The notes: a model not told the origin generated them from the letters alone. A stretch of 64,000 nucleotides of DNA from Virgibacillus indicus (GCF_002266285.1 NZ_NPMS01000001.1:496001-560000), one strand, 5' to 3'; counted from the first letter of the stretch, positions 19,200-28,998 are shown. Numbers and translations: made by a program.

Positions 19200-19636
19200 A
19201 AAATGAAATGTTTGTGGAATTCTCCAGTATCAGTGAAAATGAATCTTTTGCAAGGGTTACCGTAGCTGGCTTCATTGCACAATTGGATCCTACAATGGAC
19301 GAACTGACTGAGATTAAAACGGTGGTCTCGGAAGCTGTAACGAATTCTATTATCCATGGATATAACAATGAATCTCATCATAAGATTTCTATTTTCTGTG
19401 AGATTGATTCCGGTGAAATTGCTTTAACAATTAAGGATAACGGTATTGGAATCAGCGATGTTGATGAGGCACGTCAACCGCTGTATACTTCCAAACCGGA
19501 ACTGGAAAGATCGGGGATGGGTTTTACAATTATTGAAAATTTTATGGATTCTGTAGAAGTCATCTCGACGCCCGGTAATGGAACCACTGTTAATATGACA
19601 AAACAGTTAATGACAAGCAAAACGGTTAGTAAATAG
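19196..19636 (+). CDS. spoIIAB: Anti-sigma F factor / serine kinase SpoIIAB
   Basis: This 146-residue GHKL-type ATPase both sequesters SigF and phosphorylates SpoIIAA. The N box [11 protein letters not shown] carries Asn50, followed by the G1 motif DNGIGI and the GMGFTI lid segment. Length and motifs match the family exactly. It is translationally coupled to spoIIAA, with sigF starting 8 bp after its stop codon. Confidence 0.95.
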   Translation: MKNEMFVEFSSISENESFARVTVAGFIAQLDPTMDELTEIKTVVSEAVTNSIIHGYNNESHHKISIFCEIDSGEIALTIKDNGIGISDVDEARQPLYTSKPELERSGMGFTIIENFMDSVEVISTPGNGTTVNMTKQLMTSKTVSK

Positions 19637-19644
19637 GGATGCCT

Positions 19645-20400
19645 ATGAATGTAAACGTTAAAAATAATAAACGAAAAGGGTCCTTGACGGATGAAGAGGT
19701 TAAAGATTTCATTTTCAGGAGTCAGAATGGAGATAAAGAAGCAAGGGATTTATTGGTAGAAAAGAATATCCGCCTTGTTTGGTCTGTTGTACAGCGTTTT
19801 ATTAACAGGGGCTATGATCCGGATGATTTATTTCAAATTGGAAGCATAGGATTGATTAAATCCATTGACAAATTTGATTTATCCTACGATGTCCGTTTTT
19901 CCACCTATGCGGTCCCAATGATAATCGGTGAAATTCAGCGGTTCATCAGAGATGACGGCAGTGTGAAAGTAAGTCGTTCCTTAAAAGAAACAGGAAATAA
20001 AATTCGTAAAAAGAAAGACGAATTAACAAAACAAATGGGCAGATCTCCAACAGTTAGTGAAATTGCTGAAGCACTGGAAATTTCACAGGAAGAAGTTGTT
20101 CATGCACAGGAGGCTGCAAAATCACCACATTCCATCCATGAAACAGTTTTTGAGAATGATGGTGATCCTATTACATTATTAGATCAAATAGCGGATCAGG
20201 ATACAAAATGGTTTGATAAGCTAACCATACAGGAAGCAATCAGAGGGTTGAATGAACGTGAACGGTTAATTGTATATTTACGCTATTTTAAAGATCAGAC
20301 ACAATCAGAGGTGGCAGACAGACTTGGTATCTCTCAGGTTCAGGTATCAAGGCTGGAGAAAAAGATATTACACGAAATGAAAACATACATGGATCCATAA
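19645..20400 (+). CDS. sigF: Forespore sigma factor SigF
   Basis: The 251-residue SigB/SigF-group sigma factor is the first forespore-specific one. Region 2 shows DLFQIGSIGLIKSIDKFD and YAVPMIIGEIQRFIRDDG. Region 3 includes GRSPTVSEIAEAL. Region 4 ends with QSEVADRLGISQVQVSRLEKKIL. ATG 19645 (MNVNV) is chosen because AGGGA is spaced correctly and it aligns with the B. subtilis start; ATG 19639 would overlap the ribosome site. It is the last gene of the spoIIA operon. Confidence 0.95.
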   Translation: MNVNVKNNKRKGSLTDEEVKDFIFRSQNGDKEARDLLVEKNIRLVWSVVQRFINRGYDPDDLFQIGSIGLIKSIDKFDLSYDVRFSTYAVPMIIGEIQRFIRDDGSVKVSRSLKETGNKIRKKKDELTKQMGRSPTVSEIAEALEISQEEVVHAQEAAKSPHSIHETVFENDGDPITLLDQIADQDTKWFDKLTIQEAIRGLNERERLIVYLRYFKDQTQSEVADRLGISQVQVSRLEKKILHEMKTYMDP

Positions 20401-20464
20401 AACAAATAGCATTTACTATGTAAAGTGTCACTTGTTTTTTTAGAATAGGTGGTTCTGCGAAATT

Positions 20465-20493
20465 AAAATCATCACATTTTGTGATGATTTTTT
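20465..20493 (+). terminator. Intrinsic terminator after sigF
   Basis: A stem of about 11 bp (AAATCATCACA pairing with TGTGATGATTT) with a short T loop is followed by a T run. It separates the spoIIA operon from the spoVA cluster. Confidence 0.8.
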
Positions 20494-20501
20494 ATTTGTC
20501 A

Positions 20502-20531
20502 TCATAATTCTTCCACTTCCAGTAAATACTA
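20502..20531 (+). promoter_or_regulatory. Weak candidate SigG promoter for spoVAA
   Basis: TCATA at 20502-20506 and AATACTA at 20525-20531 are separated by 18 bp, the SigG spacing. Each has one mismatch to GHATR and CATNHTA. Known spoVA operons are SigG-dependent. Presented as a candidate only. Confidence 0.3.
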
Positions 20532-20591
20532 TTTCTATCATTAATTTTAAAAAAGGATGTTCAAAAAGAACAGGTAAAAGGATGGTATCAG

Positions 20592-21209
20592 TTGGGTGAC
20601 ATCGTTTATTTGCGAATGAAAAAAAATTTGGAGTTATCTGCATTACAGGAGATTCAATTAAAAGATATTGCTTTTATTTCAACTTCCTCCAGTAAAAAGA
20701 GAGAACTTGAAAATATCCCGATTTACAGAATAACCAAAAAAGATAAAAACATTGTCATTATTGAGAGCTTTTTAATCATCGATCACATCAATACAGTGTT
20801 TGAAAATCTGGAATTTCAGCTTATTGGTCCAGCGCAGACAATAATACGTATAAAAAAGAAAAGAAAAAAAACTTCTGTACTATTAATTGCTTGCATATGG
20901 CTTTTGCTTTTTGTTGGCACTGCTATGACAATTATGAACTTTCATTATGATGTGAGTATGCAGGAGGTACAGCAAAAACTTCATTATTTACTTACCGGAG
21001 AGCAAAACGAATTCCCGCTATGGATTCAAATTCCATATTCTATTGGTTTGGGATTAGGTACATTGTTGTTTTTTAATCATTGGTTTAACAAACGATTCAA
21101 TGAAGAGCCAAGCCCTCTTGAAGTAGAGATTTACAACTACCAGCAAGACCTCGACAATTACTTAACCCATTATGAAAATAAATTAAATGATACAAAGCCT
21201 GCTGATTAA
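20592..21209 (+). CDS. spoVAA: Stage V sporulation protein AA
   Basis: The 205-residue membrane protein is part of the SpoVA machinery that moves Ca-DPA into the forespore and out during germination. It has a soluble N-terminal domain of about 95 residues, two transmembrane helices (about 98-116 and 145-163), and an EEPSPLEVE motif near the C-terminus as in B. subtilis SpoVAA. Translation probably begins at TTG after AAAAGGATGG. The gene overlaps spoVAB by 23 bp. Confidence 0.92.
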   Translation: MGDIVYLRMKKNLELSALQEIQLKDIAFISTSSSKKRELENIPIYRITKKDKNIVIIESFLIIDHINTVFENLEFQLIGPAQTIIRIKKKRKKTSVLLIACIWLLLFVGTAMTIMNFHYDVSMQEVQQKLHYLLTGEQNEFPLWIQIPYSIGLGLGTLLFFNHWFNKRFNEEPSPLEVEIYNYQQDLDNYLTHYENKLNDTKPAD

Positions 21210-21615
21210 TTTCATTCAAATATTCATTGGATTTGCAGGAGGAATTGCTGTCGGGGCTGGCTTTGTAGCGTTTTTAACTGTTCTGGGCATTATCCCCAGG
21301 CTAATTCAGTTAAGCAAGACGGAAAAGCTGTTAAAAGCATATGGGGTATGTGTGATCTTCGGGCTGTTATTAGGTACCTTTTTATCTTTTACAAATGTAA
21401 CCTGGAACCAGCATGCAATTATTCTTGTTTTTTGGGGGATATTACACGGAATTTTTAATGGAATGCTTGCGGCAGCATTAACTGAGGTACTGAATGTATT
21501 TCCGATTCTTTATAAAAGGATTGGTGTGGAAAAATATATGCTTTGGATGCTGATGGCAATTTTATTTGGAAAGGTTGCCGGATCTTTGTTCCAATGGGTT
21601 TTCTTTGTTAAGTGA
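21187..21615 (+). CDS. spoVAB: Stage V sporulation protein AB
   Basis: The 142-residue integral membrane protein has about four hydrophobic helices and the GGIAVGAGFVAFLTVLGIIPR start typical of SpoVAB. It begins inside the end of spoVAA, so translation is coupled. In B. subtilis it is followed by spoVAC, AD and AE. Here a SpoVAF gene follows within 24 bp. Confidence 0.92.
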   Translation: MIQSLLINFIQIFIGFAGGIAVGAGFVAFLTVLGIIPRLIQLSKTEKLLKAYGVCVIFGLLLGTFLSFTNVTWNQHAIILVFWGILHGIFNGMLAAALTEVLNVFPILYKRIGVEKYMLWMLMAILFGKVAGSLFQWVFFVK

Positions 21616-21638
21616 CTTATTAGAGTGGGGTGATTAAA

Positions 21639-23129
21639 TTGAAACAAAAAGATAATAAGAGTCTGATTTCCCCAGAAATCAAAAATAACGAAGCCTATAT
21701 GAAAGAGAGGCTTGGTGTAGGAGTTTCCTTTGATCTTGGCTTCCGGGATCTTACCATTCTGAAAAAGAAAGTTCAGATTTACTATCTAACTGGCCTATGT
21801 GATTCATTAATAATTCAGGATCTGTTAGAAATGCTGATAAAAATTAATGATGATGAGTCGAATTCAAGAAAACTTCATGAAATTATTGAAAATCGGCTGA
21901 TTCACCAACAGGTAACAACAATAGAGACGATGGATGAAGCTGTTGATCAAATGCTGTCCGGGTTAATTGTTGTGTTTATAAATGGGGAAAAGAATGCGTT
22001 TGTTATTGATGTACGAAGCTATCCGGGAAGAACACCTGATGAACCGGATACAGAAAGAGTTGTTCGGGGCTCAAGAGATGGCTATACTGAAAACATTATA
22101 GAAAATACTGCCTTAACAAGACGAAGAATAAGAGATGCCCGTCTTAGAAATGAAATGCTTAAGGTAGGTGAACGCTCCAAATCAGATATATGCGTCAGTT
22201 ATCTTCAGGATATTGCAGACGATGGGTTAGTAAATTTAATCAAAGAAAAAATAGAAGCTATTGAAATTGATGGAATTTCAATGGCAGATAAAACAGTTGA
22301 GGAGTTTATAATTGAATCAAAGTGGAACCCATATCCATTGGTTAGATATACAGAAAGGCCTGATGTTGCTGCCAGCCATTTATTGGAGGGGCATGTAATC
22401 ATCATTGTGGATACTTCTCCAAGTGCCATTATACTTCCAACTACCTTTTTTCATCACCTTCAGCATGCTGAAGAATATCGTCAGGCACCCACGATTGGGA
22501 CATTTGTAAGATGGATAAGGTTCATGGCGGTATTTGCATCGATGTATTTATTGCCGTTATGGCTATTATTTGTTTTGGATCCAACCTTACTGCCTAAAGA
22601 ACTATCCTATATTGGTCCAAATGAAGAAGGAAATATTTCGATTACGATTCAAATAATCATGGCCAGTTTAGGAATAGAGTTCCTGCGGATGGCCGCAATT
22701 CATACACCTACACCGCTATCAACAGCGATGGGGCTTATTGCCGCAGTATTAATCGGTCAAATAGCAATAGATGTCGGTATGTTTAGCCCGGAAGTGATTC
22801 TGTATGTTTCTGTAAGCGCAATTGGAGCGTATGTTACTCCAAGCTATGAGCTAAGTGTAGCGAATAAATTAATCAATTTACTGCTAGTGATTTTAACAGG
22901 AATCTTTGGCCTTACTGGTTTTATTATAGGTATTGTGCTGCACATACTATATTTAGTAAACTTAAGATCATTAAGAACGCCATATCTGTGGCCATTTCTG
23001 CCATTTAATCCAAAAGCGATGCTTCATATCATCTTTCGAATTCCAGTGCCTTATGCAAACAGCAGACCAAGTATTGTGCACCCTAAAAATAATTACAGAC
23101 AACCAACACACGAATCAAAGTTGACTTAG
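21639..23129 (+). CDS. spoVAF: Stage V sporulation protein AF (GerA-like)
   Basis: This 496-residue relative of the GerA germinant receptor A subunit has a large N-terminal soluble domain (to about residue 285) and a C-terminal membrane domain of several helices. Signature stretches include DVRSYPGR, EPDTERVVRGSRDGY and TPLSTAMGLIAAVLIGQIA. TTG 21639 is preferred over GTG 21630, because GAGTGGGGTG would overlap the latter. SpoVAF and FigP have been described as a membrane pair that amplifies germination. Here it directly follows spoVAB, with AC, AD and AE absent. Confidence 0.9.
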   Translation: MKQKDNKSLISPEIKNNEAYMKERLGVGVSFDLGFRDLTILKKKVQIYYLTGLCDSLIIQDLLEMLIKINDDESNSRKLHEIIENRLIHQQVTTIETMDEAVDQMLSGLIVVFINGEKNAFVIDVRSYPGRTPDEPDTERVVRGSRDGYTENIIENTALTRRRIRDARLRNEMLKVGERSKSDICVSYLQDIADDGLVNLIKEKIEAIEIDGISMADKTVEEFIIESKWNPYPLVRYTERPDVAASHLLEGHVIIIVDTSPSAIILPTTFFHHLQHAEEYRQAPTIGTFVRWIRFMAVFASMYLLPLWLLFVLDPTLLPKELSYIGPNEEGNISITIQIIMASLGIEFLRMAAIHTPTPLSTAMGLIAAVLIGQIAIDVGMFSPEVILYVSVSAIGAYVTPSYELSVANKLINLLLVILTGIFGLTGFIIGIVLHILYLVNLRSLRTPYLWPFLPFNPKAMLHIIFRIPVPYANSRPSIVHPKNNYRQPTHESKLT

Positions 23130-23192
23130 ATAAAGGGCTTTAGTTAGTCTGTGAATCGCTGAAGTTGGATGTGGCTTGTTTGTCCTCTCATA

Positions 23193-23222
23193 AAAAGGGC
23201 TGACTATAGTAGTTAGCTCTTT
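23193..23222 (+). terminator. Probable terminator after spoVAF
   Basis: An imperfect hairpin pairs AAAGGGCTGACTA with TAGTTAGCTCTTT, with two G-T wobbles and a three-base loop. A weak T-rich tail follows. Confidence 0.6.
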
Positions 23223-23295
23223 CGTTATTTTCTTTATTATGGTAAAGTTTTTGTATCATTTTGTAAAAGATTGCAGAGAACAAGGGGGAATTACT

Positions 23296-24603
23296 ATGAT
23301 AATTGAAAATCATCCATTTCAGGTCAACCAGAAAGGTCATTTGGAAATTGGCGGTCTGGATACCACATTATTAGCTGAAAAATATGGAACTCCATTATAT
23401 GTATATGATGTTTCGATCATTCGTGAAAATGCCAGAGCTTTTACAGGCACCTTTAAGGACCTGGGTGTAAAAGGCAGAGTAGCATATGCCAGTAAAGCCT
23501 TTTCTTCAATTGCAATGCTTCAGGTAATGAAACAGGAAGGATTATGTCTGGATGTGGTTTCTGAAGGTGAACTTTTTACTGCACTAAAATCGGGCTTTCC
23601 GGAAGAAAGAATTCACATGCATGGGAATAATAAAAGCTATCACGAAATTTTCATGGCAATCGAACACAATATAGGCTGCATTGTTATCGATAATTTTTAT
23701 GAAATTGAACTGATTTCTGCTATTTTAGAAAAACAACAGAAAGAAATTGATGTTTTAATGCGGGTGACACCTGGTATAGAATCAAAAACGCATCAATATA
23801 TCATGACTGGAAATGAGGATTCTAAATTTGGCTTTAATCTTCAAAATGGACAGGCTGAGAAAGCATTCAATATTTTGCACAACCATAAGTCCATTCGTTT
23901 CAAGGGGCTGCATTGCCATATTGGCTCCCAAATTTTTGAAACAGATCGCTTTGAACTTGCAACTGATGTTCTTTTTAAAGAGCTCAGTGAATGGAGAAAG
24001 AAATATGACTATACTCCCGACGTTTTAAATCTTGGCGGCGGATTTGGAATTCGCTACACAAAAGAAGATGAGCCAATCCCATACCAGAATTATGTAGAGG
24101 CATTGGTGCAAACCGTTGAGGAACATGTGAGTGAGCAAGGCATTTCGATGCCAGAAATCTGGATTGAGCCAGGAAGGTCTATTGTTGGAAATAGTGGAAT
24201 TACTTTGTATACAATAGGGGCGATGAAAGAGATACCGGGAATCCGTACTTACATCTCTGTAGACGGTGGAATGACAGATAATCTCAGACCTGCATTATAT
24301 GGTGCTAAGTATGAAGCGGTTATAGCCAACAAAGCAGTAGATCCTGTTACAGAGAAGGTTTCGGTAGCAGGCAAATGCTGTGAATCAGGTGACATGCTTA
24401 TTTGGGATTTGCCTGTGCCAAACGTAGAAAACAGCGACATACTGGCAGTTTTTTCAACAGGCGCCTATGGCTATTCCATGGCAAATCATTATAATCGTTT
24501 TCCGAAAGCAGCAGTTGTATTCGTGGAAAATGGTTCGGATAAATTGGTTGTCCAAAGAGAGTCCTATCAGGACATGGTTAAAAATGATTTATCCTATGAA
24601 TAA
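23296..24603 (+). CDS. lysA: Diaminopimelate decarboxylase
   Basis: The 435-residue PLP enzyme performs the last step of lysine synthesis and controls the diaminopimelate pool. Lys67 in AYASKAFSS is the PLP lysine; the HCHIGSQI, GGGFGIRY and EPGRSIVG motifs of fold-III decarboxylases follow. CESGD in the C-terminal barrel supplies the cysteine of the dimer active site. ATG 23296 is chosen because AAGGGGG lies upstream; the frame opens at 23239. The position after spoVAF matches B. subtilis. Confidence 0.95.
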   Translation: MIIENHPFQVNQKGHLEIGGLDTTLLAEKYGTPLYVYDVSIIRENARAFTGTFKDLGVKGRVAYASKAFSSIAMLQVMKQEGLCLDVVSEGELFTALKSGFPEERIHMHGNNKSYHEIFMAIEHNIGCIVIDNFYEIELISAILEKQQKEIDVLMRVTPGIESKTHQYIMTGNEDSKFGFNLQNGQAEKAFNILHNHKSIRFKGLHCHIGSQIFETDRFELATDVLFKELSEWRKKYDYTPDVLNLGGGFGIRYTKEDEPIPYQNYVEALVQTVEEHVSEQGISMPEIWIEPGRSIVGNSGITLYTIGAMKEIPGIRTYISVDGGMTDNLRPALYGAKYEAVIANKAVDPVTEKVSVAGKCCESGDMLIWDLPVPNVENSDILAVFSTGAYGYSMANHYNRFPKAAVVFVENGSDKLVVQRESYQDMVKNDLSYE

Positions 24604-24694
24604 TTTGAGTTAAAGCAACAATTCTTTCAAACAGAATAATTAAGTGGTAAAATAAACTATGATTTAATTAAATAAATAGGGGGAAATTTTGATT

Positions 24695-25129
24695 ATGACG
24701 AAAAAAGGACATATATTAATGGAAAACGGCAATAAAATTGAGTTTGAACTTTATCCAAGCGAAGCTCCAAATACCGTAGCAAATTTTGAAAAACTGGCAA
24801 ATGAAAACTTTTATGATGGATTAACTTTTCATAGAGTAATTGATGGATTTGTAAGTCAGGGAGGTTGCCCCGTTGGAAACGGAACCGGTTCTGCGGGTTA
24901 TACAATTAAATGTGAAACTCAAGATAATCCTCATAAACATGTTGAAGGTTCCTTATCTATGGCACATGCTGGAAAAGACACTGGGAGCTGTCAATTTTTT
25001 ATCGTTCATGAACCACAGCCGCATCTTAACGGAGTTCATACTGTTTTTGGACAGGTTACATCCGGTATCGAATATGCAAAAGCTATGAATAATGGTGATG
25101 TCATGACGGAGATCAGGGTATCAGAGTAA
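24695..25129 (+). CDS. ppiB: Cyclophilin-type peptidyl-prolyl cis-trans isomerase
   Basis: The 144-residue cytoplasmic cyclophilin has [13 protein letters not shown] and [16 protein letters not shown], which carry the active-site Arg, Phe and Gln residues. No signal peptide is present. ATG 24695 has AGGGGGAAA at good spacing; an upstream TTG (24689) is too close to it. The gene follows lysA, as in B. subtilis, and is followed by an unusual small M50-type gene. Confidence 0.93.
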   Translation: MTKKGHILMENGNKIEFELYPSEAPNTVANFEKLANENFYDGLTFHRVIDGFVSQGGCPVGNGTGSAGYTIKCETQDNPHKHVEGSLSMAHAGKDTGSCQFFIVHEPQPHLNGVHTVFGQVTSGIEYAKAMNNGDVMTEIRVSE

Positions 25130-25176
25130 TCGCATGTCACTGGATGGCTTTTTCAAATATTGCAAGGAATTAATTG

Positions 25177-25629
25177 ATGACTATATACTTACTGTTTTAT
25201 CTGATATTGATCGTAGGACCCTTAAGTATTCTGCTGCATGAATCAGGTCATGCAATAGCCGCCCGGGTGGTGAAAGCAGACTGTATAACAGTATCACTTG
25301 GGTATGGAAAGATATTAAGCTCTACTATAATTGAAAGGTTTCAGCTGAATATTCATATGGTATTCTTTTTAGGCGGTTTAGCAAGAAGTGAAAGGAAAAT
25401 ACCATATAAATCATCAGAAATTATATGGATCACCATTTCCGGCCCGATAGCCAATGGTTTATTCACATGTTTACTATATTTTATTTATGTCATATACCCA
25501 AACGAATATGTATATTTGCTTTGTTTATTTAATCTATATCTTACTGTTGTAAACATAATTCCATTCAGGATAAAAGGAAAACAGACAGATGGTTATACAA
25601 TTCTTAAAGTGCTTAAAAAAGGCTTTTAA
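25177..25629 (+). CDS. Small M50-type (site-2) membrane metalloprotease
   Basis: The 150-residue membrane protein has the zinc motif HESGH at residues 21-25 inside a hydrophobic first helix. A GPIANG segment near the middle and a late NIIPFRIKGKQTDGY resemble the NPDG-type third-ligand region of site-2 proteases. Its three to four hydrophobic segments are the bare S2P core. ATG 25177 follows AAGGAAT. The region between ppiB and ribT has no such gene in B. subtilis. The substrate is unknown. Confidence 0.7.
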   Translation: MTIYLLFYLILIVGPLSILLHESGHAIAARVVKADCITVSLGYGKILSSTIIERFQLNIHMVFFLGGLARSERKIPYKSSEIIWITISGPIANGLFTCLLYFIYVIYPNEYVYLLCLFNLYLTVVNIIPFRIKGKQTDGYTILKVLKKGF

Positions 25630-26348
<719 letters not shown>

Positions 26349-26350
26349 AA

Positions 26351-26380
26351 AAAGCCAGCCGATTACAAGCGGCTGGCTTT
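26351..26380 (+). terminator. Intrinsic terminator after ribT
   Basis: An 11-bp GC-rich stem (26351-26361 and 26370-26380) with an 8-base loop is followed by a T-rich tail. Confidence 0.85.
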
Positions 26381-26443
26381 CTCCTTCTTGTTATAAATAG
26401 CTTAACAGAGTTTTACTGCAGCTATTGTCAAAGTGTGACACCC

Positions 26444-26527
26444 TTACATCCAGGCAGCACCAACAATAATTAATAGAATGAACAGTACAACAATCAACGC
26501 AAATCCTCCGCCATAATTACCACTCAT
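26444..26527 (-). CDS. YjcZ-family sporulation micro-protein
   Basis: A 27-codon gene encodes MSGNYGGGFALIVVLFILL followed by a short hydrophobic end finishing GAAWM. The Gly/Tyr-rich start and single hydrophobic helix are the hallmark of the YjcZ/YtrI-like sporulation micro-proteins common in Bacillaceae. A strong GGAGG ribosome site lies five to six bases upstream of the ATG on the minus strand. It lies between ribT and scpA, opposite both. The function is unknown; sporulation expression is expected from the family. Confidence 0.8.
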   Translation of the reverse strand: MSGNYGGGFALIVVLFILLIIVGAAWM

Positions 26528-26716
26528 AGAAAAAACCTCCTTTGTCTTCTTACAATAAATGTTTTATGGCAACATTTATCTTACGCTATAACTTATGATG
26601 GCAATGGCAATGATGTATAGGCGTTTGTGACAAACCTGAAATAAATTCATGAATTTGTGTGGTTATATCAACCAGATATTAAAATTTAATTTGCAATGAC
26701 GAAAGGATGAAATTAG

Positions 26717-27460
26717 ATGAATCAGGCTTATCAGGTAAAATTAGATGCGTTTGAAGGACCGCTTGATTTGCTGCTGCATTTAATTAATCAGTACGAAATA
26801 GACATATATGATATCCCGGTTGCACAAATCACGGAACAGTATATGAATTATATCCACACAATGCAGCGGCTTGAACTTAATATAGCAAGTGAATACCTTG
26901 TAATGGCCGCAACGCTGGTTGCAATAAAGAGCCAAATGTTATTGCCCAAGCAGGAAATTGATGGTGATGCTGATGAATACGAAGAAGATCCACGAGAAGA
27001 ATTGATGCAGCGCCTCATCGAATATCGAAAATTTAAAGATGCTGCCAGCCAACTTAAAGATCGGGAACTGGATGCAAATCAGATTTTTACAAGACCGAAA
27101 AAAATATTTGATAATCTGCTTCCAGAGGCACCCCTGGCTGTTCAAGGGGATATATCCATTTATGATATGCTCGGAGCTCTTGGGAAAATGTTTGACCGTA
27201 AAAAATGGGATGAACCACTGGATACGAAAGTAAAACGAGCAGAAATACCTATTGAGCAAAGAATGAAAGAAATTTTACAGCATGTGGGACGATTCAGCCA
27301 TGGGGTTTCATTTGATCAATTATTTCCTTTTAAAACAAAATCTCATATTGTAGTCTCCTTTATGGCTGTACTTGAATTGATGAAGGAACAAAAGGTGTAT
27401 TGTAAACAGAAAAATAACTTTGAAGAATTATTGGTATTTTGTACGGAGGAATATGTATGA
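26717..27460 (+). CDS. scpA: Segregation and condensation protein A
   Basis: This 247-residue kleisin subunit of the bacterial SMC complex bridges SMC head domains and binds ScpB. The N-terminal FEGPLDLLLHLI and the central LVMAATLVAIKSQMLLP are family hallmarks. It ends with a winged-helix domain containing FVASFMAVLELMK-like sequence. It overlaps scpB by 4 bp (ATGA). The order ribT-scpA-scpB matches B. subtilis. Confidence 0.94.
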   Translation: MNQAYQVKLDAFEGPLDLLLHLINQYEIDIYDIPVAQITEQYMNYIHTMQRLELNIASEYLVMAATLVAIKSQMLLPKQEIDGDADEYEEDPREELMQRLIEYRKFKDAASQLKDRELDANQIFTRPKKIFDNLLPEAPLAVQGDISIYDMLGALGKMFDRKKWDEPLDTKVKRAEIPIEQRMKEILQHVGRFSHGVSFDQLFPFKTKSHIVVSFMAVLELMKEQKVYCKQKNNFEELLVFCTEEYV

Positions 27461-28029
27461 AACAAAATGAATTAAAATCGGTTATGGAAGGATTGCTGTT
27501 TGCCAGTGGTGATGAAGGTATTACAAGTAAGCAATTATCACATATACTAAAGATCAGCGAAGCAACTGTAATGGATTTGCTGAATGAATTAAAAAGCGAT
27601 TACGGGAACACAGAGCGGGGAATTATGCTGATGCAATCACATAAGGTCTTTCATTTGACCACCAAACCGGAGCATAGCAGTTATTATAAAAAACTGCTGG
27701 AAACTCCTCAATCAACAAGGATGTCCCAGGCAGCTTTAGAAACGCTGGCTATAATTGCTTATAAACAGCCGATAACCAGAACTGAAATTGAAGAAATAAG
27801 AGGGGTAAAAAGCGATCGGCCTGTTCAAACCTTGCTTTCCAGATTTTTAATTGAGGAAATAGGCAGAAGGGAAAGTATAGGGAGGCCAATCTTATTTGGG
27901 ACAAGCATGGAATTTTTAACCTACTTTGGTTTAACATCCATTGATGAATTGCCTCCATTGCCGGAAAATAATAATGCAGAGGGCCTTGAACAAGAAGCAG
28001 ATCTGTTTTTCGAAAAGCTTAGCGAATAA
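27457..28029 (+). CDS. scpB: Segregation and condensation protein B
   Basis: The 190-residue protein consists of two winged helices, with LETLAIIAYKQPITRTEIEEIRG as the family signature. It dimerises and binds ScpA within the SMC complex that compacts origins. ATG 27457 overlaps the scpA stop codon and follows GGAGGA. Upstream in-frame TTG 27439 is rejected because it lacks a ribosome site. Confidence 0.94.
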   Translation: MKQNELKSVMEGLLFASGDEGITSKQLSHILKISEATVMDLLNELKSDYGNTERGIMLMQSHKVFHLTTKPEHSSYYKKLLETPQSTRMSQAALETLAIIAYKQPITRTEIEEIRGVKSDRPVQTLLSRFLIEEIGRRESIGRPILFGTSMEFLTYFGLTSIDELPPLPENNNAEGLEQEADLFFEKLSE

Positions 28030-28039
28030 GTGGATAAGC

Positions 28040-28072
28040 AATCATGCAGTGATTACACTGCATGATTTTTTT
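28040..28072 (+). terminator. Intrinsic terminator after scpB
   Basis: A perfect 12-bp stem (28040-28051 and 28056-28067) with an ATTA loop precedes a T run. Confidence 0.88.
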
Positions 28073-28119
28073 ATGCACTTCTTTTTTATGTTAGGCATAA
28101 GCTACACCGGGGTGATCAT

Positions 28120-28998
28120 ATGGATGAAGCAAAACAAGAATACCTGGAAAGTCTTAATGCCTGGGGAGAGCAAATTAAAGACAAATTGAAAAGTACTGAT
28201 ATTCCTAAAGATGAGTTGAATGAATGGGCTGCGAATCTTGATAATTGGCAAGAAGAAATTCAAAGTAAGCTGGCTCAGGAAAGAAATCCTGAGCACAAAG
28301 AAATACATGAACTGCAAGAAGTAGGCAACCGTATTCTGTCAGATATAAAAAATAAACAAAATAAGAACCCGGAGTCCAGTATTCCATTTGGAAAGCATAC
28401 ACTGCCGCCACTGCCCTATAAATATAATGCATTGGAACCTTATATTAGTGAGGAAATTATGCGGCTGCATCATGATAAACACCATCAATCCTATGTGGAT
28501 GGATTAAATAAAGCAGAAAAAGCTTTATATGACAGCAAAACAGATACTAATCTGATTAAACATTGGTTAAGAGAACAAGCTTTTAATGGATCAGGCCATT
28601 ATTTGCATACAATTTTCTGGTACAATATGACTCCGAATTCCGCTAAGGAGCCGAAAGGAGAAATCAAGCGCCGGATCAAGAGGGATTTTGGTTCATGGAA
28701 AAGATTTAAGAATCTTTTCACTGAGGCAGCGAATTCCGTGGAAGGGGTTGGCTGGGCAGTCCTCGTTTGGGCACCCAGAAGTGGAAGGCTGGCAATACAG
28801 ACGATTGAAAAACATCAGTTATTTCAACAGGCAGATGTAATCCCGTTACTTGTACTTGATGTGTGGGAGCATGCATATTATCTGCAATATAAAACAGATA
28901 AAAAAGATTATATAAGCAATTGGTGGAATGTAGTGAACTGGGATAATGTAAATGAACGTTATAAAGAAGCAATAAAAGTAAGGTGGAGTTTATACTGA
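28120..28998 (+). CDS. sodF: Fe/Mn-family superoxide dismutase with N-terminal extension (SodF type)
   Basis: The 292-residue protein carries a canonical SOD domain from about residue 90 after a charged, coiled-coil-like extension of about 85 residues, as in B. subtilis SodF. The metal ligands are His117 (LHHDKHH), His163 (HYLHTIFW), Asp247 and His251 (DVWEHAYY). The HHDKHH first-ligand region and GWAVLVW are slightly divergent, but all ligands are present. The role of the extension is unknown. No signal peptide is seen. Confidence 0.88.
   Translation: MDEAKQEYLESLNAWGEQIKDKLKSTDIPKDELNEWAANLDNWQEEIQSKLAQERNPEHKEIHELQEVGNRILSDIKNKQNKNPESSIPFGKHTLPPLPYKYNALEPYISEEIMRLHHDKHHQSYVDGLNKAEKALYDSKTDTNLIKHWLREQAFNGSGHYLHTIFWYNMTPNSAKEPKGEIKRRIKRDFGSWKRFKNLFTEAANSVEGVGWAVLVWAPRSGRLAIQTIEKHQLFQQADVIPLLVLDVWEHAYYLQYKTDKKDYISNWWNVVNWDNVNERYKEAIKVRWSLY

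Noticed and set aside
20558-20572. TGTTC-AAAAA-GAACA palindrome upstream of spoVAA, possibly a second copy of the 144-bp element
   Set aside because: The left half matches the element's end but the right half does not (GAACA preceded by A5 instead of T5), and no internal sequence is shared.
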